Below, piece by piece: positions 44,546-52,143 of a DNA stretch of 64,000 nucleotides; position 1 is the stretch's first letter; each line of letters starts with the position of its first letter. Made by a program: the position numbers and the translations under genes. The stretch is from the NCBI RefSeq assembly GCF_024972755.1, contig NZ_CP087724.1, positions 2,170,001 through 2,234,000 of the forward strand. The letters are read 5' to 3'. The notes under the pieces were generated by a model. The model ran no database searches, was not told the origin of the DNA, and saw nothing but the letters and a program-made list of their open reading frames with translations. The stretch is from Halanaeroarchaeum sp. HSR-CO. GTDB lineage: Archaea; Halobacteriota; Halobacteria; Halobacteriales; Halobacteriaceae.

Positions 44546-44610
44546 CTCGCAAAGCGGACTGAAAGTGAACAGCCGGTGACGGAGAACGACGGACCGTCGT
44601 TCCGGCCGGG

Positions 44611-45213
44611 TCAGGCCTCGACCGTGGCGAGGAAGTTCTCGATGACGTCGTGGCCGGCGGCGGTGAGCACGCTCTCGGGGTGAAACTGAACGGCGACGAT
44701 GGGATGCTCACGGTGGCGAATCGCCATCGGAATCGTTTGCCCCGCGTGGTCCGTCGTCGCCGTCACCGCGAACGCCGGTGGGACGTCGAGGGCGACGAGC
44801 GAGTGATAGCGCCCACCCTGGAATCCGTCGGCGATGCCATCGAAGAGACCGACCCCGTCGTGATGGATCGGTGAGGACTTCCCGTGGACCGGTTCGGGGG
44901 CCTGTCCAACGCTCCCGCCATACTCGTAGACGGCGGCCTCCATCCCCAGACAGACACCGAGCGTCGGAATCTCGGGCGAGAGTTCGCGCAGGACCCCCGT
45001 AGAGACGCCGACGTCACGGTCGTTCTCGGGATGGCCCGGTCCCGGACTGATGACGATGGCGTCCGGGTCGGCCGCCCGGACGTCGTCGAGCGTCGCGGTA
45101 TTCTGGACGACGGTCGTCTCCGGCGAGGTCCCATCGGCGAGGCGCTGATCGGAGACGTACTCGACCAGGTTGTAGGTGAACGAATCGAAGTTATCGACGA
45201 AGAGGACGTTCAT
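44611..45213 (-). CDS. trpG: Anthranilate synthase glutaminase component
   Basis: 200 aa class I glutamine amidotransferase that supplies ammonia to TrpE. The nucleophile Cys is in TLGVCLGMEAAVYEYGG and the His/Glu pair in IVAVQFHPESVLT. Met replaces the common His after the GVCLG motif. Starts with a 4-bp overlap with trpE and ends the trpDFEG operon. Confidence 0.95.
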   Translation of the reverse strand: MNVLFVDNFDSFTYNLVEYVSDQRLADGTSPETTVVQNTATLDDVRAADPDAIVISPGPGHPENDRDVGVSTGVLRELSPEIPTLGVCLGMEAAVYEYGGSVGQAPEPVHGKSSPIHHDGVGLFDGIADGFQGGRYHSLVALDVPPAFAVTATTDHAGQTIPMAIRHREHPIVAVQFHPESVLTAAGHDVIENFLATVEA

Positions 45214-46781
45214 CGCGACGCCTCCGGTGCCGTCGACTCGATGCGCTCGAGGGCCGCCAGCGCCCCGTCCATCTTCGATTCGGTCTCCGCGTACTCGCTC
45301 GCCGGATCTGAGTCGGCCACCACGCCGGCCCCGGCCCGCACGCGTATGGTGTCCTCGTCGCCGTGGTCGACCGTCACGGTCCGGATGACGATGGCGAAGT
45401 CGGCGTCGCCCTGCCAGGAGACGTAGCCGACTCCTCCACCGTATACGCCGCGAGGGGTCTCCTCGTACTCGTCGATGAGTTCCATGGCACGGATCTTCGG
45501 GGCACCGGAGAGGGTGCCGGCCGGGAAAGAGGCGCGAACCGCGTCGAAGGCGTCCCGGTCATCCCGCAGCGTTCCGGTGACCGTCGACTCGATGTGCTGG
45601 ACGTGGCTGTACTTGAGCACGCGCATGAACTCCGGCACGTCGACGCTCCCGGGTTTGGAGACCCGGCGGACGTCGTTTCTCGCCAGGTCGACAAGCATGG
45701 TGTGTTCGGCGCGCTCCTTCTCGTCGGCCAGCATCTCACCGGCCAGTCGACGGTCCTCGACGGGGCTCGTCCCCCGGGCGCAGGTCCCCGCGATGGGGTT
45801 GTTCAGGACGGTCTCGCCGTCGACGGAGACCAGCGTCTCGGGGCTCGCCCCGACGATGGTCCGCTCGCCGTGGGACAGCAGGTACATGTATGGCGAGGGG
45901 TTCACCGACCGCATCGACTCGTAGAGCGCGAGTGGGTCGACATCACCGCGAAGTTCTCGCGTCCGCGAGATGACAGCCTGGTAAATCTCGCCCTCGAAGA
46001 CGGCCTCCTTCGCCCTCGCGACGGCCGCTTCGTAGGTCTCTTTCGAACCGGTTCGATCGTCGAACCGCTCGAAACCACCCGTCTCGGGCGGTTTCGCAGT
46101 GGATAGTGCCTCGCTGACGCGCTGGGCTTCTGCTCGCAGTTCGTCGTAGACCGCGTCCGGATCGTCGTCCGGAGCGACGAGCGGTGTGAACACGAGCGAG
46201 ACGCTCTCGGCCAGGTCGTCGAAGACCAGCGTTCGCGTCGTCAACACGAACTCCGCGTCGGGGACCGTCGAGTCCGGTCGCTCGACGCCGACGTCCTCGA
46301 GCCAGAGGTCGTAGACCGCGTCGTAGGCGATGAAGCCAACGAGTCCGCCATCGAGCAACTGGCGGTCCCGTTCCGGGAACCCTCGACGCTCGACCGCGGG
46401 CAGTGCCTGGCGCAGACGGTCGAGTGCGTCACCGTCCCCCGTGGCCACGTAGTCGAGGAGACTCGAGTCCCGGAGGGTCGTGACGTCGTCGCCGCTCGGG
46501 TCCACGGTGACCACCGCGTCCGGGTCGTACCCCACGAACGAGAACCGGGCATGGCGTTCCTCGGGGCCAGTAGTCGGCGAGAACGCCCCGTCGGGATCGC
46601 TTGCGGACGTCTTCTCCGCACTCTCGAGTAAGAACCCGTAATCGTCGTTCCCGGCCAGGGTCGCGTACGCGGCGAGTGGCGAGACGTCCACGGAGAGGGG
46701 CACCTCGACGCGAGCCACGACAGGGTCGGACCCCGAGACGAGATCGCGGAACTCGTCGCGGTCGAGGTTCAGACTGGTCAC
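45210..46781 (-). CDS. trpE: Anthranilate synthase component I
   Basis: 523 aa from GTG at 46781 (VTSLNLDRDEFRDLV). Chorismate to anthranilate, first step of tryptophan synthesis. Catalytic stretch: PSPYMYLLSHGERTIVGASPETLVSVDGETVLNNPIAGTCARG, then ADEKERAEHTMLVDLARND and TLSGAPKIRAMELIDE with GVYGGGVGYVSWQGDADFAIVIRT. GTG overlaps the trpF stop (GTGA) and the 3' end overlaps trpG by 4 bp. The apparent frame further upstream is out of register with trpF and was ignored. Confidence 0.95.
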   Translation of the reverse strand: MTSLNLDRDEFRDLVSGSDPVVARVEVPLSVDVSPLAAYATLAGNDDYGFLLESAEKTSASDPDGAFSPTTGPEERHARFSFVGYDPDAVVTVDPSGDDVTTLRDSSLLDYVATGDGDALDRLRQALPAVERRGFPERDRQLLDGGLVGFIAYDAVYDLWLEDVGVERPDSTVPDAEFVLTTRTLVFDDLAESVSLVFTPLVAPDDDPDAVYDELRAEAQRVSEALSTAKPPETGGFERFDDRTGSKETYEAAVARAKEAVFEGEIYQAVISRTRELRGDVDPLALYESMRSVNPSPYMYLLSHGERTIVGASPETLVSVDGETVLNNPIAGTCARGTSPVEDRRLAGEMLADEKERAEHTMLVDLARNDVRRVSKPGSVDVPEFMRVLKYSHVQHIESTVTGTLRDDRDAFDAVRASFPAGTLSGAPKIRAMELIDEYEETPRGVYGGGVGYVSWQGDADFAIVIRTVTVDHGDEDTIRVRAGAGVVADSDPASEYAETESKMDGALAALERIESTAPEASR

Positions 46782-47416
46782 GACTCTGCGCTCCTCGCCG
46801 CTCGAACGAAGTCGGCGACGGCAGTGCGGTCTTTGATTCCACCGTCGGACTCGACGCCCGAGGCGACGTCGACCGCATAGGGTTCGACCGTCTCGATGGC
46901 GGATCCGACGAGATCGGGAGTGAGCCCGCCAGCCAGTACCAGAGGCGCGTCGAGTTCGTCGCGGAGTGACCGCGTCCGATCCCAGTCGTGCACCCGACCG
47001 GTGCCGCCGGCACCCGATTCGTCGGTGGAGTCGACGAGGACGGCGTCCGCAACGGTGGCGTACTGTCGTGCCGAGTCCGCCGACGTAGCGTCGACGGCGA
47101 CGATCACGTCTGCATCGATGGACTCCGTGAGGGCGGCGACCTCGTCCGGCGACAGTCCGGCGTGAACCTGTAGCGCATCGGGTCCGACCCGCTCCACGAG
47201 GTCGACCGCAGCGCCGACCGTCTCGGGCATCGTGACGAGGACCGTCGTCACGAACGGCGGGACGCCAGCGAAGAGTCGCCGAGCGTGGTCCTGCGATATC
47301 TCTCGAGGCGTCTCGACCGGCACGTCGACGATGGCGCCGACCGCGTCGACCCCTGCATCGATGGCCATCGCGACGTCCTCCTCGCGGGTGAACCCGCACA
47401 CTTTCACGCGGGGCAT
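46778..47416 (-). CDS. trpF: Phosphoribosylanthranilate isomerase
   Basis: 212 aa TIM barrel. N-terminal VKVCGFTREEDVAMAIDAGVDAVGAIV carries the KxCG catalytic Cys, and the catalytic Asp region is in AVLVDSTDESGAGGTGRVHDWDRT; the phosphate loop is near PLVLAGGLTPD and VDVASGVESDGGIKD. Begins one base after trpD ends; the in-frame upstream ATG at 47467 lies inside trpD. Confidence 0.94.
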   Translation of the reverse strand: MPRVKVCGFTREEDVAMAIDAGVDAVGAIVDVPVETPREISQDHARRLFAGVPPFVTTVLVTMPETVGAAVDLVERVGPDALQVHAGLSPDEVAALTESIDADVIVAVDATSADSARQYATVADAVLVDSTDESGAGGTGRVHDWDRTRSLRDELDAPLVLAGGLTPDLVGSAIETVEPYAVDVASGVESDGGIKDRTAVADFVRAARSAES

Positions 47417-47417
47417 C

Positions 47418-48422
47418 TCAGGTGGCGACCGCCGACTGGAGGTCCGCGAGTTTCGCTGCGGCCCCACCGTCGGCGATGGCCTGATCGGCGGCCTCGACGC
47501 CGTCCGCGAGCGACGTCGCCGCGCCGGCGACGTAGATGGCTGCGCCGGCGTTCGCCAGGATGATGTCGCGTTTCGCGCCGTTCGCCTCGCCGGTCACGAC
47601 CCGGCGCATGTCTTCTGCGTTCTGCGTCGGCGACCCGCCCGCCACGTCGGTGATGGTGTGGTGATCGATACCGAGGTCGGCCGGCGTCAGCGTGTACTCC
47701 TCGATGTCAGTGCCCCGGACTTCCGCGACGGTCGTCTCGTCGTGGATGGTGATCTCGTCGAGACCCGCGCCGTGGACGACCAGCGCGTGCTCGACGTCCA
47801 TGTGAGAGAGCGCTCGAGCGACCACGGGCACGAGGTCGGCGTCGTAGACGCCGATGACCTGTGCGTCCGCCCCGGCCGGATTGGTGAGTGGACCGAGGAC
47901 GTTGAAGATGGTCCGGACCCCGAGTTCCTTGCGAGGCCCGATGACGGCCTTCATCGCCGGGTGGAACACCGGCGCGAGCATGAACCCGATGCCGTCGGTC
48001 TCGATGGCCGACTCGACCGCGGTCGGTTCCGCGTCGACCCGCACCCCCGCCTCCTCGAGGACATCCGCGCTTCCCGACGACGACGAGACGGAGTAGTTGC
48101 CGTGTTTCGCGATCGGGACGCCGGCCCCGCTCGCGACGATCGCGCTCGTGGTCGAGACGTTGATGGTGTCGAAGTCGTCTCCGCCGGTGCCACAGGTGTC
48201 GACGAGCGGACTTCGGTCCGGATCGATGGTCCGCGCGGCGTCGCGCATCCCCTGGGCGAACCCGGCGATCTCGGTCTCCGTCTCGCCCTTCGCCCGGAGT
48301 GCGGTGAGCAGGCCACCGATCTGCGCCTCGGTCGCCCCGTCGAAGACCCGTGTCGCTGCCTCCCGAGCCTGATCGACGGTCAGATCCTGCCCTTCGACCA
48401 CCCGCTCGATGATATCGTTCAT
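47418..48422 (-). CDS. trpD: Anthranilate phosphoribosyltransferase
   Basis: 334 aa. Adds phosphoribosyl from PRPP to anthranilate. Motifs: DTCGTGGDDFDTINVSTTSAIVASGAGVPIAKHGNYSVSSSSGSADVLEEAG, GFMLAPVFHPAMKAVIGPRKELGVRTIFNVLGPLTNPA. Leads the operon trpD-F-E-G, in a haloarchaeal order; trpC, trpA and trpB are not in the window. Three TGTACA-like boxes lie just upstream of its ATG. Confidence 0.96.
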   Translation of the reverse strand: MNDIIERVVEGQDLTVDQAREAATRVFDGATEAQIGGLLTALRAKGETETEIAGFAQGMRDAARTIDPDRSPLVDTCGTGGDDFDTINVSTTSAIVASGAGVPIAKHGNYSVSSSSGSADVLEEAGVRVDAEPTAVESAIETDGIGFMLAPVFHPAMKAVIGPRKELGVRTIFNVLGPLTNPAGADAQVIGVYDADLVPVVARALSHMDVEHALVVHGAGLDEITIHDETTVAEVRGTDIEEYTLTPADLGIDHHTITDVAGGSPTQNAEDMRRVVTGEANGAKRDIILANAGAAIYVAGAATSLADGVEAADQAIADGGAAAKLADLQSAVAT

Positions 48423-48435
48423 GGTAGGCCCCCAA

Positions 48436-48471
48436 TGTACATTGTTGCGTTGTGATGGACAACTCTGTACA
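48436..48471 (-). promoter_or_regulatory. Phased TGTACA-type boxes before trpDFEG
   Basis: TGTACA at 48436-48441 (in the palindrome AATGTACATT) and 48466-48471, with TGGACA at 48456-48461: offsets 0, 20 and 30 bp, all on one helix face. TGTACA is the TRP box bound by the methanogen regulator TrpY. Here they lie 14-49 bp from the trpD ATG, across the expected start of transcription (a TTAA word sits at 48475-48480). Confidence 0.6.
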
Positions 48472-48579
48472 ACAACTTAACCCTTGCGAGTGCGCCAGCG
48501 GTCTGTCGGGGCTGCCGATTCGAAACCTTCAATTGTCCCCACCGGATACGATTGAGTGCGAGCAGACGAGTGCCGGACA

Positions 48580-48654
48580 GGGTTTGTGGTCTAGTCTGGC
48601 TATGACACCTCCTTGACATGGAGGAGGCCGGCGGTTCAAATCCGCCCAAACCCA
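48580..48654 (+). tRNA. tRNA-Val (anticodon GAC)
   Basis: Acceptor GGGTTTG/CAAACCC with discriminator A (48654), D-arm GTCTAGTCTGGCTATGAC, anticodon stem CCTCC/GGAGG with loop TTGACAT (anticodon GAC, valine), T-arm GGCGG-TTCAAAT-CCGCC. No intron. Its body closely resembles the tRNA-Val(CAC) gene on the other strand at 6282-6356. Confidence 0.95.
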
Positions 48655-48792
48655 CTTCTCGAACCCCAAAGCGACGAGCGGCAGCCCCGCTCGTCGCGGT
48701 CCCTCCGGAAGAGAAGTGGGTGGCGGATTTGAGCCCAGCGGACGAGCGTAGCGACGTCCGCGTGGTTCACAATCCGCCCAAACCCACTTTTC
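48655..48792 (+). repeat. Inverted and direct copies of the tRNA-Val(GAC) 3' end
   Basis: The tRNA tail (48633-48660) reappears inverted at 48711-48733 (GAGAAGTGGGTGGCGGATTT) and direct at 48764-48792. Between them are hairpins: 11-bp arms GCGACGAGCGG/CCGCTCGTCGC (48671-48697) and 7-bp arms GCGGACG/CGTCCGC with loop AGCGTAGCGA (48738-48761). The direct copy keeps the T-run (CCCACTTTTC) that could end the tRNA transcript. Confidence 0.8.
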
Positions 48793-48915
48793 AACGGATC
48801 CGAGTGGCGAGCGTCAGCGGCCGGAATGCGGTAGACAGCGCTGTCTGAGGACCGCCACAATACGAGAACCACCTGTGCTCACGTGACGATCAGAATCGGG
48901 ATGGTTGTTTTTCAG

Positions 48916-48923
48916 TTATAAAA
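48916..48923 (+). promoter_or_regulatory. TATA box of the sensor kinase gene
   Basis: TTATAAAA, framed by the short inverted repeat CAGTT/AACTG (48913-48927). The start site should be near 48944, so the TTG at 48948 or the GTG at 48957 begins translation with almost no leader. Confidence 0.55.
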
Positions 48924-48947
48924 ACTGTTATCCCGGCAGCCATCGAA

Positions 48948-51215
48948 TTGAGACCAGTGAGAAGTGGTTGGCTGTCCCGACGCTGGTCGCTCGTCATTAT
49001 CGGGATAGGAATCGGGTTATCGGCCATCAACATCCAACACCTCCAGACAGAACAACCACCACTGAGTGCGTTTATCGGTGGAGCAGTGCCACTCGTGATG
49101 ACACTCGGCACCGTCGCGATCGGGACCTGGGTGTGGAGACAGCACTGGGACCGAAAAGCGATGACCCGACTGATTCTGTGGTTGCTGTTCGGGGTCGGGT
49201 GGATGACCATCGTCGGCATCGGGCTGATTATCTACGCGTCAACCGGCGGCAGACCACCGCCCCATTCGCTGTATCTCATCGGGACCTTCGCGAGTTACGG
49301 GAGTATTCCAGGCCTGCTGACCGGGTGGGTCGACATCCAGCGACGGGATCAGGAACTATCGTTACGACAGTTCAAACAGACCGTCGAGAGTTCGAAGGAT
49401 CTGTTGGCGGCGATCGATACGAATCACGAGTACCTCTTCGCCAACAACGAATATCGACAGTACCACGGGATCGAAACGGGCGAGATAGCCGGCCGTTCGC
49501 TGGCCGATGTCCTGGATCCCGAGGAGTTCGATCGAGTGGAGCCGATGATCGAGACGGCTCTCTACGGTCGTCCGGTCCAGACCGAGATCTCCCGCGAAAA
49601 TCGCGAGGGCGAGGAGCGAATCCTCGACGTTCGGCTCTTTCCGCTCGAGGGGTCGAACGGCGACATACGAGGTGTCGGAGCATCGATGCGGGACGTCACC
49701 GAGGATCGGAAGCGAGAGGCCGCAATCGAACGGGAATCGGAGTATCGACGGCTCATGTCCGACGTCAATCAGGCGCTCGTCAGGTCGAACGATATCGACG
49801 AGATCGTCCCGCTCGTCGCCGACCTCATGGGGTCGAGTCATTACTTCACCTGTACGTTCATCCACCTCCTCGATACGGCGGAGGCCGACGTCACCTGTGC
49901 CCGGGATTGGACACTGGATTCGGCCGAGGTCGAAGGGCTCCACACTGATGCATACGTCGAGGCCGTCTTCGAGGCGGGTGCCCTCACGATCGACGACGTG
50001 ACAGAACCGCCGTTCGGTCACCACGGTTCGGAGGGACCATCGCATTCGGGGGCGGGGATCGCAATCACACACGACGGAGAGCAGTATGGAGTCCTCACCG
50101 TCCACGTCCCGACAGGAGACGGCCTGGACGAGGAGAAACTCGACGTGCTCGAGACCATCGGGAACAACCTGGGATATTTCATCTACAACCGGAACCTCGC
50201 GGCCGAACATCGGACGTTCACCGACATCGTCGAGCGGATCGACGACCCGGTGATGCTCCAGGACCGCGATGGGACGTTCCGCGTCCTCAACGACGCCGTC
50301 GCGGACTTCGCGGGAATGGACAGGGAATCGCTGATCGGCAGCGACGAGACCGCGTTCATGGACGAGACGGTCGCCAGAACGGTTCGCGAGATGAAACAAC
50401 GAGTCATCGAGACCGAACAGCCGGTCTCCTATCAGGTGTCGCCACGGTTCCCGGACGGTCGTGAACGCACCTTCTCCACGACCCGATATCCCTCCGTCGA
50501 CGACCAGGGGAACGTCGATGGGACGCTCGCGATCTGTCGGGACGTGACCGACCTCAAGGAGCACCAGCGCCAGCTACAGGTGCTCGATCGTGTCCTGCGA
50601 CACAACGTGAGCAACAACATGAACGTGGTCCTCGGCTACGCGGAGATGATCCGCGATGCGACGAGTGGCGACCTTGAACACCACGCCACCGCGATCATGG
50701 CCAACAGCGAGACGTTGCTCGATATCGCCGACAAGCAACGCAAGATCACCGAATTCCTCTCCGACGTGCCCCCGATCGGGGTCCTCGACCTCGACGAAGT
50801 GGTCACGAAGACCGTTCGACGGGTTCGGTCGACGTTCCCAACCGCCGAGATAGCCGTCCACGTCGACGAGCGTGTCCACGTAACCGCGAATAGGGCCATC
50901 GGTGACGCTATCGAGGAGCTCCTCACCAACAGTATCGTCCACGCGAACCGTGACGATCCCTCGGTAATCATCGAGATACGCACCACCGGACGGGCCGCCA
51001 CCGTCTCCGTGATCGATACGAACCAGACGATATCTGAGATGGACCGCGGGGTCTTGCGAGGGGAGACGATCAGCGAACTTCACCACGGAAGTGGCCTGGG
51101 ATTGTGGTTCGTCAAACTCGTCGTCGACCACTCCTCCGGATCGCTGGCGTTCGAAGAGAACGAACCACGGGGGAACGTCGTTCGGATCGAATTGCCCCGG
51201 GCTCACGACGACTGA
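48948..51215 (+). CDS. Membrane sensor histidine kinase with PAS-GAF-PAS modules
   Basis: 755 aa if TTG 48948 is used, 752 from GTG 48957. Order: three or four N-terminal membrane helices (to about residue 125); PAS (FKQTVESSKDLLAAIDTNHEYLFANNEYRQYHG, about 140-255); GAF-like domain (VRSNDIDEIVPLVADLMGSSHYFTC..., about 280-410); second PAS (FTDIVERIDDPVMLQDRDGTFRVLNDAVADF, 420-530); dimerisation helix with phospho-His in LDRVLRHNVSNNMNVVLGYAEMI; and a C-terminal ATPase (EELLTNSIVHANRD, HGSGLGLWFVKLVVDHSSGSL). No response regulator gene is adjacent. Confidence 0.88.
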   Translation: MRPVRSGWLSRRWSLVIIGIGIGLSAINIQHLQTEQPPLSAFIGGAVPLVMTLGTVAIGTWVWRQHWDRKAMTRLILWLLFGVGWMTIVGIGLIIYASTGGRPPPHSLYLIGTFASYGSIPGLLTGWVDIQRRDQELSLRQFKQTVESSKDLLAAIDTNHEYLFANNEYRQYHGIETGEIAGRSLADVLDPEEFDRVEPMIETALYGRPVQTEISRENREGEERILDVRLFPLEGSNGDIRGVGASMRDVTEDRKREAAIERESEYRRLMSDVNQALVRSNDIDEIVPLVADLMGSSHYFTCTFIHLLDTAEADVTCARDWTLDSAEVEGLHTDAYVEAVFEAGALTIDDVTEPPFGHHGSEGPSHSGAGIAITHDGEQYGVLTVHVPTGDGLDEEKLDVLETIGNNLGYFIYNRNLAAEHRTFTDIVERIDDPVMLQDRDGTFRVLNDAVADFAGMDRESLIGSDETAFMDETVARTVREMKQRVIETEQPVSYQVSPRFPDGRERTFSTTRYPSVDDQGNVDGTLAICRDVTDLKEHQRQLQVLDRVLRHNVSNNMNVVLGYAEMIRDATSGDLEHHATAIMANSETLLDIADKQRKITEFLSDVPPIGVLDLDEVVTKTVRRVRSTFPTAEIAVHVDERVHVTANRAIGDAIEELLTNSIVHANRDDPSVIIEIRTTGRAATVSVIDTNQTISEMDRGVLRGETISELHHGSGLGLWFVKLVVDHSSGSLAFEENEPRGNVVRIELPRAHDD

Positions 51216-51282
51216 CGGTATCGGAGATCCGGAGCGGTCCAGTCCTCACGAAAGCGACGGCGGGCCATCAATCGCCGCGTGA

Positions 51283-51288
51283 TTTATA
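51283..51288 (+). promoter_or_regulatory. TATA box before a 47-codon gene
   Basis: TTTATA in GATTTATACATG, 28-33 bp before the ATG at 51316. The spacing fits a leaderless transcript. Confidence 0.5.
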
Positions 51289-51315
51289 CATGAGAATTGT
51301 TAACATCCACCTACG

Positions 51316-51459
51316 ATGGATTCGAACGACGAATCCAGCGGACCGGCGCCGTCCCTCGCAGAACGGGCCTGGCAGTCACTCCGTGCCGGCTTCGAGTGGT
51401 TCGCCGACACGTTCCGTGGACACGCCCACGTGCGTGAAGTGAGAAAGGGTCGCGAGTGA
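51316..51459 (+). CDS. Predicted 47-aa small protein
   Basis: MDSNDESSGPAPSLAERAWQ, then SLRAGFEWFADTFRGHAHVR and a basic tail EVRKGRE. An acidic, Ser-rich start leads into an amphipathic helix with Trp and Phe, and the end is basic, a plausible membrane- or protein-binding mini-protein. Support is the well-placed TATA box; no homologue is recognised. Too short to be sure. Confidence 0.4.
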   Translation: MDSNDESSGPAPSLAERAWQSLRAGFEWFADTFRGHAHVREVRKGRE

Positions 51460-51504
51460 CCCAGTCGGTGACCGAGCCAGGGCAACAGTACACCGACCGA
51501 ATCG

Positions 51505-52143
51505 TCACTCGACGTCGGTCCCAATGTACCGGGGGAGGGGTTCCGGTCGATGATAGAGGTCGTGACCGATGACTGCGGCCGCCAGCGCCACCGGCAGTGA
51601 CGCCGCAAACGTCGCCATCGTATCGGGAGCGACGTAGACGACCAGCGGCAGGACGACGACCACGCCGCCGAGAACGTATCCGAGGAGTGGGCGCGTCGTT
51701 CGGACGTATCCCAGGCCGAGGAAGACGAGCGCGATGGTCAGCACGAGGACGCTGATCCCACCCAGAACGACCCCGACGAGTGCCAACACCGTGTCCGTGC
51801 CCGTGTCGCCGAAGGCGCCAAACGCGAGTATCGGTGTGGTGACAGTCAGTCCGCCGAGGCCGACCAGCGCGATGACGCCGCTCCAGCGACGTAACCGACC
51901 GGCGCTGGCCCAGTCCCGTCTGAGCAGGCCAAGAAGGCCCAGAAACAGCCCCAGGACCCCGAGGACCGATACTACGGGCATCACGGTCCGGTGGATCCAC
52001 AGCGGACTACCGAGCCCCGGGTCGAAGACGTAGGAGTCCAGTGCTGGAACGCCATACCAGCCTGGTGGAATCGCGCTGACCGCGAGGAGGAATCCGCCCA
52101 TCGCCGCGACGATACCGAGGAGTTGCGTATGACGCTCGGTCAT
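51505..52143 (-). CDS. Multi-pass membrane protein
   Basis: 212 aa from ATG at 52143 (MTERHTQLLGIVAAMGGFLLAVSAIPPGWYG). Six or so membrane helices, including VMPVVSVLGVLGLFLGLLGLL, VIALVGLGGLTVTTPILAFGAF and GYVLGGVVVVLPLVVYVA. The ATG shares a base with the stop of the propeller gene upstream, so the two are coupled. No family recognised; a membrane anchor or partner for the propeller lipoprotein is possible. Confidence 0.65.
   Translation of the reverse strand: MTERHTQLLGIVAAMGGFLLAVSAIPPGWYGVPALDSYVFDPGLGSPLWIHRTVMPVVSVLGVLGLFLGLLGLLRRDWASAGRLRRWSGVIALVGLGGLTVTTPILAFGAFGDTGTDTVLALVGVVLGGISVLVLTIALVFLGLGYVRTTRPLLGYVLGGVVVVLPLVVYVAPDTMATFAASLPVALAAAVIGHDLYHRPEPLPRYIGTDVE

Noticed and set aside
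44333-44610. Cobalamin riboswitch upstream of the class II reductase
   Set aside because: No B12-box or matching structural core was found in either strand.
48636-48872. Short frames on both strands over the tRNA-Val(GAC) repeats
   Set aside because: They arise from the repeated tRNA tail and its hairpins; no promoter or family sequence.
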